Assembly (NCBI GenBank): GCA_021647885.1
Contig: JAKITV010000026.1
Coordinates: 1-33,183, forward strand
Direction of reading: 5' to 3'
Length of the DNA stretch: 33,183 nucleotides
Source of the DNA: Flavobacteriaceae bacterium
Lineage (GTDB): Bacteria > Bacteroidota > Bacteroidia > Flavobacteriales > Flavobacteriaceae
Under the pieces are notes generated by a model. The model saw nothing but the letters and a program-made list of their open reading frames with translations, had not been told where the DNA came from and did no database searches. Below are positions 1-8,218 of the stretch, one piece after another; position 1 is the stretch's first letter; each line of letters starts with the position of its first letter. The translations under genes were made by a program, and so were the position numbers.

Positions 1-18
1 TCAAAAAAATTAAAATCG

Positions 19-1641
19 TTAGGGTTTTCCTGTAAAAATTATAGACGATTTTGATATATAATTATCCTTTTTCCAAAACCGTAATAAAAAATCGAGGTTT
101 TCTAAATAATTAACAAACGGTTGTTCTTTTAATAATTTTATCTTGCTTTTATAGTGTTTTAAAAAATAGTGTACTAATTCTATTGGATAATCTGGTGAGG
201 CTAATAATCTAATAATGTCATCTCTAAATATCTCTGTAAAAAAAGGATTGTTTTTATCTGGAAATGCATTAATAATATCGAAATAAATTTCAATTCCTAC
301 ATTTGGATTGTAAAAAATGACAGCTTCTTCATTTTCATTTTCTTGGCTATCAAATACATTTATAGTAGTATCATCCTCCCCAAAATATCCATCTTGTCTT
401 GCTCTTTTTTTAGCAGCATCACTTTCTTGTTTTGAAAGCCCAAGACTTGAATTGTAATGCTTTAGAAAAGAGCCAACAAAGATGTTTATTTTTTTTGTTT
501 CCATAAATGCAACATGACTTCCTTTATTGTATTCTAAAAATAAGTCTTCTTTCGTTTTAAGAATTGTATTTACAGTATTTTTATCTTCCAAAAAGTTAAC
601 TTTTGCCCGCGCATCTGGCGAGTTCTTTTGATCTAAAATAAGGTCTGCATCAAATTCTTGTTTAACATAAGTGCCAGAAAACCACCATTGGTTATCCCAT
701 TTTATTAAACCAATAAATAATATGTCATCATTATTTAATTCATTATAATAATCAAAAGATTCTTTACACATTTCAAATGGCATTCCAGATGCTATATGTT
801 CTAAAAAAACGGAAGTTTTATTTTGTTGTTTATATAAAAATAAGCCTGTTATTTTTTCAGACAGTGTTATTATATTTTGATATAAAGGGTGAGATTTGCC
901 TAAAATTAGCCCTGCCCAATCTTGCCCTTTGAGTGCTAAAAGAGAACTGCGCTTACTAAAGGTAAAGGTTTCATGTAATTCTCTTAAATAACTCTCAATA
1001 AGTTGTGGGTCTTCATTTTTGTTTTCTTCAATAATCTCTATTGATTCTAACTGTTCTTGAAAAGTAATATCAGGATAGAAAAGATAGGATCCAAAGTAAA
1101 CGGTTTGGATAAATTCTCGAGCTTCATAAAATGAAGATTTTTTTGGATTTAGTATGTATCTCGCTTTTAGTTTTTTATTTTCTGGTGCATAGTCATATTC
1201 TTCTTCTAAAACTTGCATTGTGGTATGAGCAATGTCTTGAATAAAATCATTGTAAGGGCTTATAAAAGAATCTTGTTGAATGGAGTTGATAAAATACCAA
1301 ACTAAAAGAGCAATGTCTTCATGATTAATTTCGTCGTCATAATAATCGTCTTCAGTAACAAAAAGCGGTAGTGTTTTGTTGTAAAGCTCTTTGTATTTTG
1401 ATTTAAAACTAAACCAAATATTGGTTTCAGAAATAATATCTTCAAAATAAGAGACTAAAAAACAACATAATATTTTTATGTCTTTTTCCTCAATATAGTT
1501 ATAAAGTAAAAACTTAATGGAATCATCAATATTTTTATAAACTTCATTGCAGATTTTTAAGTAATATAAGTCAGGTTGTCCTTCAGTGGTATATGGCTTT
1601 AGTGTTAGCCAATCATTTATATAAATACGGGGTTTTTTCAT
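19..1641 (-). CDS. DUF3843-like protein of unknown function
   Basis: Protein of 540 residues opening with MKKPRIYINDWLTLKPY, an N-terminus I associate with the Bacteroidota-restricted DUF3843 family; the family call is from memory and its function is unknown. I see no signal peptide or membrane segment, so it is probably cytoplasmic. The body is rich in acidic and aromatic residues, with short acidic runs (for example residues near 97-103 and 430-455). It lies 126 bases beyond the end of glpF on the same strand, and the gap holds a GC-rich patch, so it is probably its own transcription unit. A sequence resembling a -7 box (TATCTTTA, minus strand, 1662-1669) precedes the start. The other end of its neighbourhood is outside the window. 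Confidence 0.75.
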   Translation of the reverse strand: MKKPRIYINDWLTLKPYTTEGQPDLYYLKICNEVYKNIDDSIKFLLYNYIEEKDIKILCCFLVSYFEDIISETNIWFSFKSKYKELYNKTLPLFVTEDDYYDDEINHEDIALLVWYFINSIQQDSFISPYNDFIQDIAHTTMQVLEEEYDYAPENKKLKARYILNPKKSSFYEAREFIQTVYFGSYLFYPDITFQEQLESIEIIEENKNEDPQLIESYLRELHETFTFSKRSSLLALKGQDWAGLILGKSHPLYQNIITLSEKITGLFLYKQQNKTSVFLEHIASGMPFEMCKESFDYYNELNNDDILFIGLIKWDNQWWFSGTYVKQEFDADLILDQKNSPDARAKVNFLEDKNTVNTILKTKEDLFLEYNKGSHVAFMETKKINIFVGSFLKHYNSSLGLSKQESDAAKKRARQDGYFGEDDTTINVFDSQENENEEAVIFYNPNVGIEIYFDIINAFPDKNNPFFTEIFRDDIIRLLASPDYPIELVHYFLKHYKSKIKLLKEQPFVNYLENLDFLLRFWKKDNYISKSSIIFTGKP

Positions 1642-1707
1642 CGTTTATCATTAATATCGATTAAAGATAGCAACTCCAATTCGATTGTTAAGGTTATAAG
1701 TTTATGT

Positions 1708-1732
1708 GCCAACGTCACGCCAGCTAGCAGCT
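1708..1732. repeat. GC-rich palindromic patch downstream of glpF
   Basis: A short GC-rich stretch in an otherwise AT-rich 126-base gap. It contains the inverted repeat AGCT-AGC-AGCT (1722-1732) next to GCCAACGTCACGCC. It lacks a following T-run, so it is not a textbook terminator for the glp operon; it could be a degenerate repeat element or a transcript-stabilising stem. Confidence 0.35.
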
Positions 1733-1767
1733 ATTTTGTTTCACTTCAAATTTATTGTCTTTAAAAA

Positions 1768-2502
1768 TCACAACATCAAATATAATGCTGCTGCTAAAGC
1801 GCCTCCAATTAATGGCCCAATAACCGGAATCCAAGCATAACTCCAATCACTATCTCTTTTAAATTTTATTGGTAACAGCGTATATACAATTCGTGGGCCT
1901 AAATCTCTTGCAGGATTAATAGCATAACCTGTTAAACCTCCTAAACTTAATCCAATAACCCAAACCACGAATGCAACAGGAATTGCTCCTAAAGAGCCTA
2001 ATCCAAAATTAATAACTTTTTCAGAACCAATACTTAACTCTGGTCCAGCAATGTATAATACGGCAAATATTAATACAAAAGTGCCTACAACTTCTGTTAA
2101 AAAGTTTCTTGAAAAATTTCGTATCGCAGGTGAGGTACAAAATGTTGCTTTTATTCCTTCCTTATCTTCTGTAATATCATAATGGTCTTTATATATAAGC
2201 CAAACCACTAATGATCCTAACATTGCGCCTATAAATTGCGCCAATATATATGGCATTACATCAACCCAATCAAACAAACCCGCAACTGCCAACGAAACTG
2301 TAACAGCAGGATTTAAGTGTGCACCACTATAAGGTCCTGCCACTAATACACCAACATACACAGCTAATCCCCAAGCTGTGGTAATTACCATCCAACCAGA
2401 ATCGTTTGCCTTAGTGTCTTTTAATACAATATTAGCAACTACGCCATTACCTAATAGTAATAATAAAAAGGTTCCTAAAATTTCAGCTATAAATGCAGAC
2501 AT
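1768..2502 (-). CDS. glpF: Aquaglyceroporin / glycerol uptake facilitator GlpF
   Basis: MIP-family channel of 244 residues, the usual length, that lets glycerol diffuse across the inner membrane. Both pore motifs are intact: NPA at residues 64-66 and NPAR at 196-199, followed by Asp200. That Asp marks glycerol channels rather than water-only aquaporins. The selectivity filter appears to be Trp44, Tyr193 and Arg199, matching Trp/Phe/Arg in E. coli GlpF with one aromatic swap. Six hydrophobic spans plus two half-helices can be read. It is the last gene of the operon, starting 9 bases after the glpK stop, so uptake and phosphorylation are made together. Ends in TGA. Confidence 0.95.
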   Translation of the reverse strand: MSAFIAEILGTFLLLLLGNGVVANIVLKDTKANDSGWMVITTAWGLAVYVGVLVAGPYSGAHLNPAVTVSLAVAGLFDWVDVMPYILAQFIGAMLGSLVVWLIYKDHYDITEDKEGIKATFCTSPAIRNFSRNFLTEVVGTFVLIFAVLYIAGPELSIGSEKVINFGLGSLGAIPVAFVVWVIGLSLGGLTGYAINPARDLGPRIVYTLLPIKFKRDSDWSYAWIPVIGPLIGGALAAALYLML

Positions 2503-2511
2503 AATTTGATT

Positions 2512-4011
2512 TTAGTGTTTTTCAATCCAATTGGCACTTCTTGAAACTGCTTTATGCCATTGTTTTAATAATTCTTCTACTTTTTTTGTTTCCATCTCTG
2601 GATGAAACGTTTTATTTATAGACCACTGATTTTTTAATTCTTCAATATTCTCCCAAAAACCAATAGCTAATCCAGCTAAATAAGCAGCCCCAAGTGCTGT
2701 GATTTCCTGAACATTAGGTCTTACAACAGGAAAGCCAAAAATATCTGTTTGAAATTGTAATAAAAGGTTATTAGCAGTCGCGCCACCATCAACTCGTAAT
2801 TCTGTTCCTTTTGCATTTGCATCTGCTTCCATAGCGCTTACAATATCGTAAACTTGATAGGCAATTCCTTCTAATGTGGCTCTTGCTATATGAGCTTGTG
2901 TTGTGCCTCGCGTTAATCCAATTATTGTGCCTCGCGCATAAGAATCCCAGTAAGGCGCTCCTAATCCTGTTAATGCTGGTACAAAATACACGCCTCCATT
3001 ATCTGGCACACTAGATGCTAACTCTTCAATCTCGGCTGCATCATCAATTATTTTTAATCCATCTCTTATCCATTGTACTGCTGCTCCTCCTACAAAAACA
3101 CTTCCTTCTAGTGCATAATTAACCTTCCCATTTATTTTCCAAGCAACAGTAGTTAATAAATTATTTTTTGAATAAATTGGTTCATCTCCTGTATTCATTA
3201 ATAAAAAACAGCCAGTTCCATAGGTGTTCTTTACCATTCCCTTTTCAGTACACAACTGCCCAAATAAAGCTGCTTGCTGATCGCCTGCAATTCCTGAAAT
3301 TGGTATTCTTTTATTAAATAATCCTTCTGAAGTTTTTCCGTAAATCTGACTACTTTCTTTTACTTCTGGCAAAATGTTTCTTGGAATATTAAAAATGTCA
3401 AGTAATTCTTGATCCCAATCTAAATTGTGAATATTAAATAACATTGTCCTACTCGCATTGCTGACATCTGTAATAAATTTTTGGTCGTTTGTTAATTTCC
3501 AAACCAACCAAGTATCAACTGTCCCAAAACACAGTTCATTATTATTCGCTTTTTCTCTAGCTCCTTCAACATTATCCAGTATCCATTTTAGTTTTGTTGC
3601 CGAAAAATACGCATCTAATATTAACCCCGTTTTTTCTTTTATTAGCTCTGATCTTCCGTTTGCTTTTAATTCATCACAAAAATTTGCAGTTCTCCTATCC
3701 TGCCAAACTATAGCATTATAAATTGGCACTCCCGTAGTTTTATCCCAAACCAATGTGGTTTCTCGTTGATTTGTAATTCCGATAGCTGCAACTTCTGCTT
3801 TTAAAATATCTGCTTTTTTTAATACTTCTTTTGCTGTGGAAATTTGAGATTCCCAAATTTCAATTGGATCGTGTTCTACCCAACCTGGTTGTGGAAAAAT
3901 TTGCTCAAAATCTTGCTGTGCAATTTCTACAGGCTCTCCTTTGTGATTAAAAAGAACCGCTCTAGATGAGGTTGTACCTTGATCTAAAGACATTATGAGT
4001 TTCGTATTCAT
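2512..4011 (-). CDS. glpK: Glycerol kinase
   Basis: FGGY-family kinase of 499 residues that converts glycerol and ATP to glycerol-3-phosphate, trapping glycerol that enters through GlpF. Key residues sit almost exactly where E. coli GlpK has them: Asp10 in the DQGTTS phosphate loop, Arg82-Glu83 and Tyr134 for glycerol binding, and the catalytic base Asp244 in [10 protein letters not shown]. The C-terminal ATP-domain motif DGGATANN is present. The start codon overlaps the glpD stop by 4 bases (ATGA type), which implies translational coupling. Full length with no sign of damage. Confidence 0.97.
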   Translation of the reverse strand: MNTKLIMSLDQGTTSSRAVLFNHKGEPVEIAQQDFEQIFPQPGWVEHDPIEIWESQISTAKEVLKKADILKAEVAAIGITNQRETTLVWDKTTGVPIYNAIVWQDRRTANFCDELKANGRSELIKEKTGLILDAYFSATKLKWILDNVEGAREKANNNELCFGTVDTWLVWKLTNDQKFITDVSNASRTMLFNIHNLDWDQELLDIFNIPRNILPEVKESSQIYGKTSEGLFNKRIPISGIAGDQQAALFGQLCTEKGMVKNTYGTGCFLLMNTGDEPIYSKNNLLTTVAWKINGKVNYALEGSVFVGGAAVQWIRDGLKIIDDAAEIEELASSVPDNGGVYFVPALTGLGAPYWDSYARGTIIGLTRGTTQAHIARATLEGIAYQVYDIVSAMEADANAKGTELRVDGGATANNLLLQFQTDIFGFPVVRPNVQEITALGAAYLAGLAIGFWENIEELKNQWSINKTFHPEMETKKVEELLKQWHKAVSRSANWIEKH

Positions 4012-5609
4012 TCCTGTTTGTTTAGTAAATAGTTTTTTGCCAATTCGTTAAATTCATTAATCTGATTATTTACCCAATCTTCATTTTTGCTAAGTTGTTT
4101 TCCAAGAATTATTGCAACTTCTGGAGCAACCTCTATTGCTGCTCTTGCGTCCAAAAACAATAATCGTATTCTTCTGGCAAGAATGTCTTCAACTGTCCGT
4201 GCCATTTCATTTTGAATGCTCCACACAATTTGCCCAACTGTAAAATCATAATCAGGATGTATTTTTCTTCTATAATTACTATTCCGGTTTTGAAATTCTT
4301 CCAGTTTAGGTAAATCACTTCCATAAATATAAAAATGATTTTTTAAATGCCCTTCACTATTTGAAATATTCCCATGTATTTCTAAGGTTTCTGTTCTCGA
4401 TTTTCTATTAGGAAAATTAAATTTATTTACTAATGTATCAATAACATCTTCAGCCATTTTTCGATATGTTGTCCATTTTCCACCAACAATACTTATTAAG
4501 TTATTGTCTATAATAATTTTGTGGCTTCTAGAAATTTCCTTTGTTTTTACTTGATTCCCTCTTGGTTTTGCCAAAGGGCGCAACCCGCAAAATACCGAAA
4601 GAACATCTTTTCGTGCTGGTGCTTTTATTAAGTATTTTGATAAGGTTTTTAGAATAAAATCTATTTCTGCATCAAGAGCAACGGGCTCTAGTATTGGTTT
4701 TTTAATTAATGTATCTGTTGTTCCAACAATTACTTTTCCTTGCCACGGAATAACAAATAGCACTCTTCCATCGGAAGTTTTAGGTATCATTATAGCCTTT
4801 TCGCTATTTAAGAAGGAGGCATCCAAAACTAAATGAATTCCTTGGCTGGGAACTACTGTTTTTTTGTGTCTTGGGTTATACATTTTTAAAATCTTATCTG
4901 TAAAGATTCCTGATGCATTAATAACCACTTTAGATTTTACTTCAAAAACTTCTCCTGTTTCTACATTTTTAACTTTTACTCCAATTATGTGTTCTTCATC
5001 TTTTAAAAGCCCCACAACCTTCATATAATTAAGAATAGTTGCACCATTATCGATGGCAGTTTGAGCTAAATTTAGGGCTAGCCTTGCGTCGTCAAATTGC
5101 CCATCAAAATAAGAAACACCACTTACTAGGTGCGTATGAAGTAGGTTTGGTAATTGCTTAATTACAGTTTTCCTTTTTATTAATTTAGAATGTCCTAAAG
5201 AAAATTTATGTGATAAAAAATCATAGAACTTTAAACCAAAAGCATAGAAATAACCTTCCCACCATTTATAATTAGGAATTATAAACTCTTGATTATTAAA
5301 TAAATGTCTAGCGTTTTGTGAGAGTAATCCACGTTCTTTTAATGCTTCGTTTACCAGCTTTAAATCTCCATTAGCCAAATAACGCACACCTCCATGAACT
5401 AATTTTGTGCTTTTACTAGACGTTCCTTTTGCAAAATCAACTTGCTCGAACAATGCCGTTTTAAAATCTCTACTTATAGCATCTACAGCAATTCCCAAAC
5501 CACTTGCTCCTCCTCCAATAATAATGATATCCCATTGGTTAGCTTGTCTTAAAGTTTCTAACTGCTCATTTCTGCTTATCAATTGCTTCCCTTTATTTAA
5601 TTTATTCAA
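4008..5609 (-). CDS. glpD: Aerobic glycerol-3-phosphate dehydrogenase (FAD)
   Basis: Flavoenzyme of 533 residues that oxidises glycerol-3-phosphate to DHAP at the inner face of the membrane, passing electrons to the quinone pool. The FAD-binding GGGASG loop is at residues 32-37, and the family signature around [12 protein letters not shown] follows at 68-79. A C-terminal helical domain (about 410-533) is typical of the DAO-C extension. It overlaps the upstream symporter gene by 8 bases and the downstream glpK by 4 bases, so the three genes are clearly one transcript. The single-subunit architecture points to GlpD rather than the anaerobic GlpABC enzyme. Confidence 0.96.
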   Translation of the reverse strand: MNKLNKGKQLISRNEQLETLRQANQWDIIIIGGGASGLGIAVDAISRDFKTALFEQVDFAKGTSSKSTKLVHGGVRYLANGDLKLVNEALKERGLLSQNARHLFNNQEFIIPNYKWWEGYFYAFGLKFYDFLSHKFSLGHSKLIKRKTVIKQLPNLLHTHLVSGVSYFDGQFDDARLALNLAQTAIDNGATILNYMKVVGLLKDEEHIIGVKVKNVETGEVFEVKSKVVINASGIFTDKILKMYNPRHKKTVVPSQGIHLVLDASFLNSEKAIMIPKTSDGRVLFVIPWQGKVIVGTTDTLIKKPILEPVALDAEIDFILKTLSKYLIKAPARKDVLSVFCGLRPLAKPRGNQVKTKEISRSHKIIIDNNLISIVGGKWTTYRKMAEDVIDTLVNKFNFPNRKSRTETLEIHGNISNSEGHLKNHFYIYGSDLPKLEEFQNRNSNYRRKIHPDYDFTVGQIVWSIQNEMARTVEDILARRIRLLFLDARAAIEVAPEVAIILGKQLSKNEDWVNNQINEFNELAKNYLLNKQE

Positions 5610-7332
5610 TCTTCTTCCAGTTTTTTATCAACATAATGCCGCAAATAACAGCCAAACTACTCAATCCTAAAGCTAATGCAGTTTTTCCATAAATAAAATA
5701 CCCAACAGCAAATAAGACACTATATGTTCCTATTATTCCAAGTAAAAATGCTACTATTTTATATCCTATATTATAAAACTTGCTTCTAGAACCATAGATT
5801 AGAGTTTCAAATTTTATTAATGTTTCCTTGTCGGTTTCTTGAGTTAAAAGAGTAACTGTAACCCAACCAAATGTGGTTAAAATCACTCCAATAACCAGTT
5901 GCCAATGTCCAGCAATTTCAAACCAAGGCATTTCTAATTTTCCGTTAATAAAAAAGATAACAGCAATTACAAAAGAAATAACCATAGCTGCAATTTCGCT
6001 GTATGGATTTATTCTTTTCCAAAACCAGCGCAAAATAAACAACAATCCTGTTCCTGCACCAATTTGTAATAATAAATCAAATACATCTTTTGCTGATTTT
6101 ATATAAAAAGAAAAAAGGGCTGCACAAATCATTAATAAAACAGTAGAAATTCTTCCAATTAATACTTTCTTTTTTTCGGAAGCATTTTTATTAACAAACC
6201 TTGCATAAAAATCGTTTACGATATAGGAACTTCCCCAATTTAACTGTGTGGATATTGTACTCATAAACGCTGCAATTAAAGACGTTAGCACAATGCCAAT
6301 TAATCCTGCCGGAAGGTAAGTCATCATTGCGGCATAAGCTACATCATGACCTTGCATCTCTTCATTTAAATTAGGGAATGCAGTAGTAATACTTTCTAAA
6401 CTAGGGAAAATTATTAATGAGGCCAATCCAACAATAATCCATGGCCAAGGTCTAAGTGCATAATGAGCAAAATTAAAGAACAAGGTCGCCCAAGTAGCAT
6501 TTTTCTCGTCTTTTGCAGCTAACATACGTTGTGCAATATAACCTCCTCCTCCAGGTTCTGCACCAGGATACCAGGTGCTCCACCATTGCACAGCTAAAGG
6601 AATAATAAAAAGTGTAATTAATGCTTCAGAATTTGAAAAATCTGGAAAAATATTCAGTTTACCAACTACATTTTTGTGAGTCAATAACGCTGACAAGCCT
6701 CCTATTTCTGGGAGATTTACAATATAAATAGTTGCCCAAACAGAACCTGTCATTGCGATTATAAATTGAAGGAAATCCGTAATTAACACACCTCTTAAGC
6801 CTCCTAATGACGAATATAATACTACAACTATTGAAGAATATAGTAGCGCTTCTTCTTGTGAAATTCCTAATAAAATGTTTGCAATTTTTGCTCCAGCCAA
6901 ACAGACTCCAGCCATGGTAATGATATTAAATATCACACCTAGATAAATAGCTCTGAACCCTCTTAAAAAACTTGCAGATTTTCCAGAATAGCGAAGTTCG
7001 TAAAACTCTAAATCTGTTGTAATCCCTGATTTTCTCCAAAGTTTGGCATAAAAAAATACAGTTAACATTCCAGTCAGTAACATTGCCCACCAAACCCAGT
7101 TTCCAGAAACGCCATTTTTTCTAACCAATTCCGTAACCAAGCCTGGAGTGTCTGCTGCAAATGTAGTGGCAACCATTGACACGCCTAATAACCACCAAGG
7201 CATATTTCTTCCAGATAGGAAAAACTCGGTTGAGTTCTTTCCTGCTTGACGCGAAACCCAAATCCCTATTAAAAGTGTGATTGTAAAAAAAGCTATTATA
7301 AGTATATAATCTAATGTAGATAAGTTTACCAT
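5602..7332 (-). CDS. Sodium:solute symporter (SSS family), first gene of glp operon
   Basis: Integral membrane protein of 576 residues with 13-14 hydrophobic spans. The N-terminus reads as an SSS-family transporter: a first span, then FFLSGRNMPWWLLG and the ATTFAADTPG stretch of the second span that lines the substrate and Na+ path. It drives uptake of an unidentified solute with sodium. Its stop overlaps the glpD start by 8 bases, so its substrate probably feeds the glycerol-3-phosphate node (glycerol, a glycerol derivative or another polyol); this is inference from context. A pair of 10-base direct repeats sits immediately before its ATG. SSS members cannot be assigned a substrate from sequence alone. 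Confidence 0.9.
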   Translation of the reverse strand: MVNLSTLDYILIIAFFTITLLIGIWVSRQAGKNSTEFFLSGRNMPWWLLGVSMVATTFAADTPGLVTELVRKNGVSGNWVWWAMLLTGMLTVFFYAKLWRKSGITTDLEFYELRYSGKSASFLRGFRAIYLGVIFNIITMAGVCLAGAKIANILLGISQEEALLYSSIVVVLYSSLGGLRGVLITDFLQFIIAMTGSVWATIYIVNLPEIGGLSALLTHKNVVGKLNIFPDFSNSEALITLFIIPLAVQWWSTWYPGAEPGGGGYIAQRMLAAKDEKNATWATLFFNFAHYALRPWPWIIVGLASLIIFPSLESITTAFPNLNEEMQGHDVAYAAMMTYLPAGLIGIVLTSLIAAFMSTISTQLNWGSSYIVNDFYARFVNKNASEKKKVLIGRISTVLLMICAALFSFYIKSAKDVFDLLLQIGAGTGLLFILRWFWKRINPYSEIAAMVISFVIAVIFFINGKLEMPWFEIAGHWQLVIGVILTTFGWVTVTLLTQETDKETLIKFETLIYGSRSKFYNIGYKIVAFLLGIIGTYSVLFAVGYFIYGKTALALGLSSLAVICGIMLIKNWKKIE

Positions 7333-7335
7333 ATT

Positions 7336-7365
7336 GGTGTAAGTTTATTCTTAGAGGTGTAAGTT
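7336..7365 (-). repeat. Tandem 10-base direct repeat before the glp operon
   Basis: GGTGTAAGTT (plus strand) occurs perfectly at 7336-7345 and again at 7356-7365, exactly 20 bases apart. On the coding strand it reads AACTTACACC twice. The second copy (in transcription order) ends 4 bases before the symporter ATG, and the first overlaps the umuD stop codon. Two turns of spacing suggest a protein-binding operator; a role in the leader RNA is also possible. No clear TAnnTTTG box lies in this gap. Confidence 0.5.
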
Positions 7366-7804
7366 ATACTTTTTTAATCACGTTTGTAACGATTCCCCAA
7401 ATGATAAAGTTATTGTCTTCTGTAATTTTAATAGGTTTATAGTTTGAATTTTCAGGTTGCAGCCAAACACAATTGTTTTCAACTTTTAATCGTTTTACCG
7501 TAAACTCGCCATCGAAAAAACATACTGCTATTTTATTGTGTTCTGGCTCTAAACCCCTATCTATAATTAATAAATCATTATCCTCAATTCCAGCGTCAAT
7601 CATAGATTGGCCACTTACACGTGCAAAAAAAGTGGCTTCTTTATTTTTTATTAATTCTTTGTCTAATGATATGCGTTGTTGTTTAAAATCATCGGCTGGC
7701 GATGGAAATCCAGCCGAAATTCCTGTATCGAAAAATAGTGCTCCAGAATCGTCATAAATTTCTGGAGTGAAAAAAGTGAGGGTTTGTGACTTATGTAATA
7801 TCAT
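7364..7804 (-). CDS. umuD: UmuD-like S24 autoprotease, polymerase V accessory subunit
   Basis: Protein of 146 residues of the LexA/UmuD S24 peptidase family. The catalytic Ser67 (in SGQSMIDAGI) and Lys104 (in FTVKRL) are 37 residues apart, the same spacing as Ser60/Lys97 of E. coli UmuD. The expected self-cleavage site is the Ala31-Gly32 bond in ISAGFPSPADD. There is no DNA-binding domain, so it is UmuD rather than LexA. After RecA-stimulated cleavage it would activate the UmuC polymerase. It lies downstream of umuC, separated from it by a GIY-YIG gene, an unusual order. The symporter gene begins 31 bases after its stop. Confidence 0.93.
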   Translation of the reverse strand: MILHKSQTLTFFTPEIYDDSGALFFDTGISAGFPSPADDFKQQRISLDKELIKNKEATFFARVSGQSMIDAGIEDNDLLIIDRGLEPEHNKIAVCFFDGEFTVKRLKVENNCVWLQPENSNYKPIKITEDNNFIIWGIVTNVIKKV

Positions 7805-7837
7805 ATCAGTTTTATAATTTATTGTTTGGTCGAGTCG

Positions 7838-7866
7838 TCACTTCTAGCGCAGTCGAGAAGCGAGAC
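7838..7866. repeat. REP-like palindromic repeat, copy 1 (3' side of GIY-YIG gene)
   Basis: Short palindromic unit TCACTTCTAGCGCAGTCGAG followed by AAGCGAGAC. CTTCT (7841-7845) pairs with AGAAG (7856-7860). It resembles the interspersed AGCGCAGTCGAGA-type repeat often seen between genes in flavobacterial genomes. In the restored reading frame of the GIY-YIG gene it encodes the last residues (GLASRLR) and the stop codon. It is inverted relative to copy 2. Confidence 0.65.
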
Positions 7867-8187
7867 CTCTTTTGTTATTTGGATTATATCTTGAATGTGT
7901 AGCATTTCTGCATTCTGCTAAAATTTGTATCATATCAAAATCTCCATTAGCCAAAGCTAACTTTTTCTTACTGCTCCATTTTTTAATCTTTTTTTAAAAT
8001 AGATCGCTTGTTCAACATCATTAAAAACTTGACTAAAGATAAGCTCTAAAGGTCTTCTTTTGAATGTAAAATAATTTTTATCTAATCTTTTTTGATGTTC
8101 TTTAAATCTTCTATGTAAATCATTTGTTATTCCTGTGTATAACAAATCATCAGAACATTTTAATATATAAACATAATGCGTTTTCAT
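7844..8187 (-). pseudogene. GIY-YIG endonuclease-like gene, frameshifted
   Basis: Single-domain GIY-YIG protein of the UvrC N-terminal/YhbQ type, a predicted Mg2+-dependent DNA nuclease. YVYILKCSDD and LYTGITNDL carry the YVY/YTG form of the GIY-YIG signature, with Arg26-27, His31 and Glu58 following. The open frame (7957-8187) stops after 76 residues at KKRLKNGAVRKS. Adding one base to the A6 run (plus-strand T6, 7979-7984) joins it to KKWSSKKKLALANGDFD and a further 35 or so residues ending in TAG at 7844-7846, restoring the family's usual KxWS motif and C-terminus. It is therefore a frameshifted gene or a sequencing indel in a homopolymer. The 5' and 3' flanks carry inverted copies of a REP-like repeat. 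Confidence 0.8.
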
Positions 8188-8191
8188 AACA

Positions 8192-8213
8192 ACCTCTCGA
8201 CTACGCTCGAGGA
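8192..8213. repeat. REP-like palindromic repeat, copy 2 (5' side of GIY-YIG gene)
   Basis: ACCTCTCGACTACGCTCGAG continues to GAGA and fills nearly the whole 31-base gap between the umuC stop and the GIY-YIG start. CTCGA (8196-8200) pairs with TCGAG (8207-8211). Its core CTCGACTACGCT matches the reverse complement of copy 1 (CTCGACTGCGCT) at all but one position, so the two copies form an inverted pair around the nuclease gene. Confidence 0.65.
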
Positions 8214-8218
8214 GATAT

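Noticed and set aside
3458-3721. Plus-strand frame of 87 residues inside glpK
   Set aside because: Antisense to a fully conserved part of glycerol kinase, with no start signal or homology.
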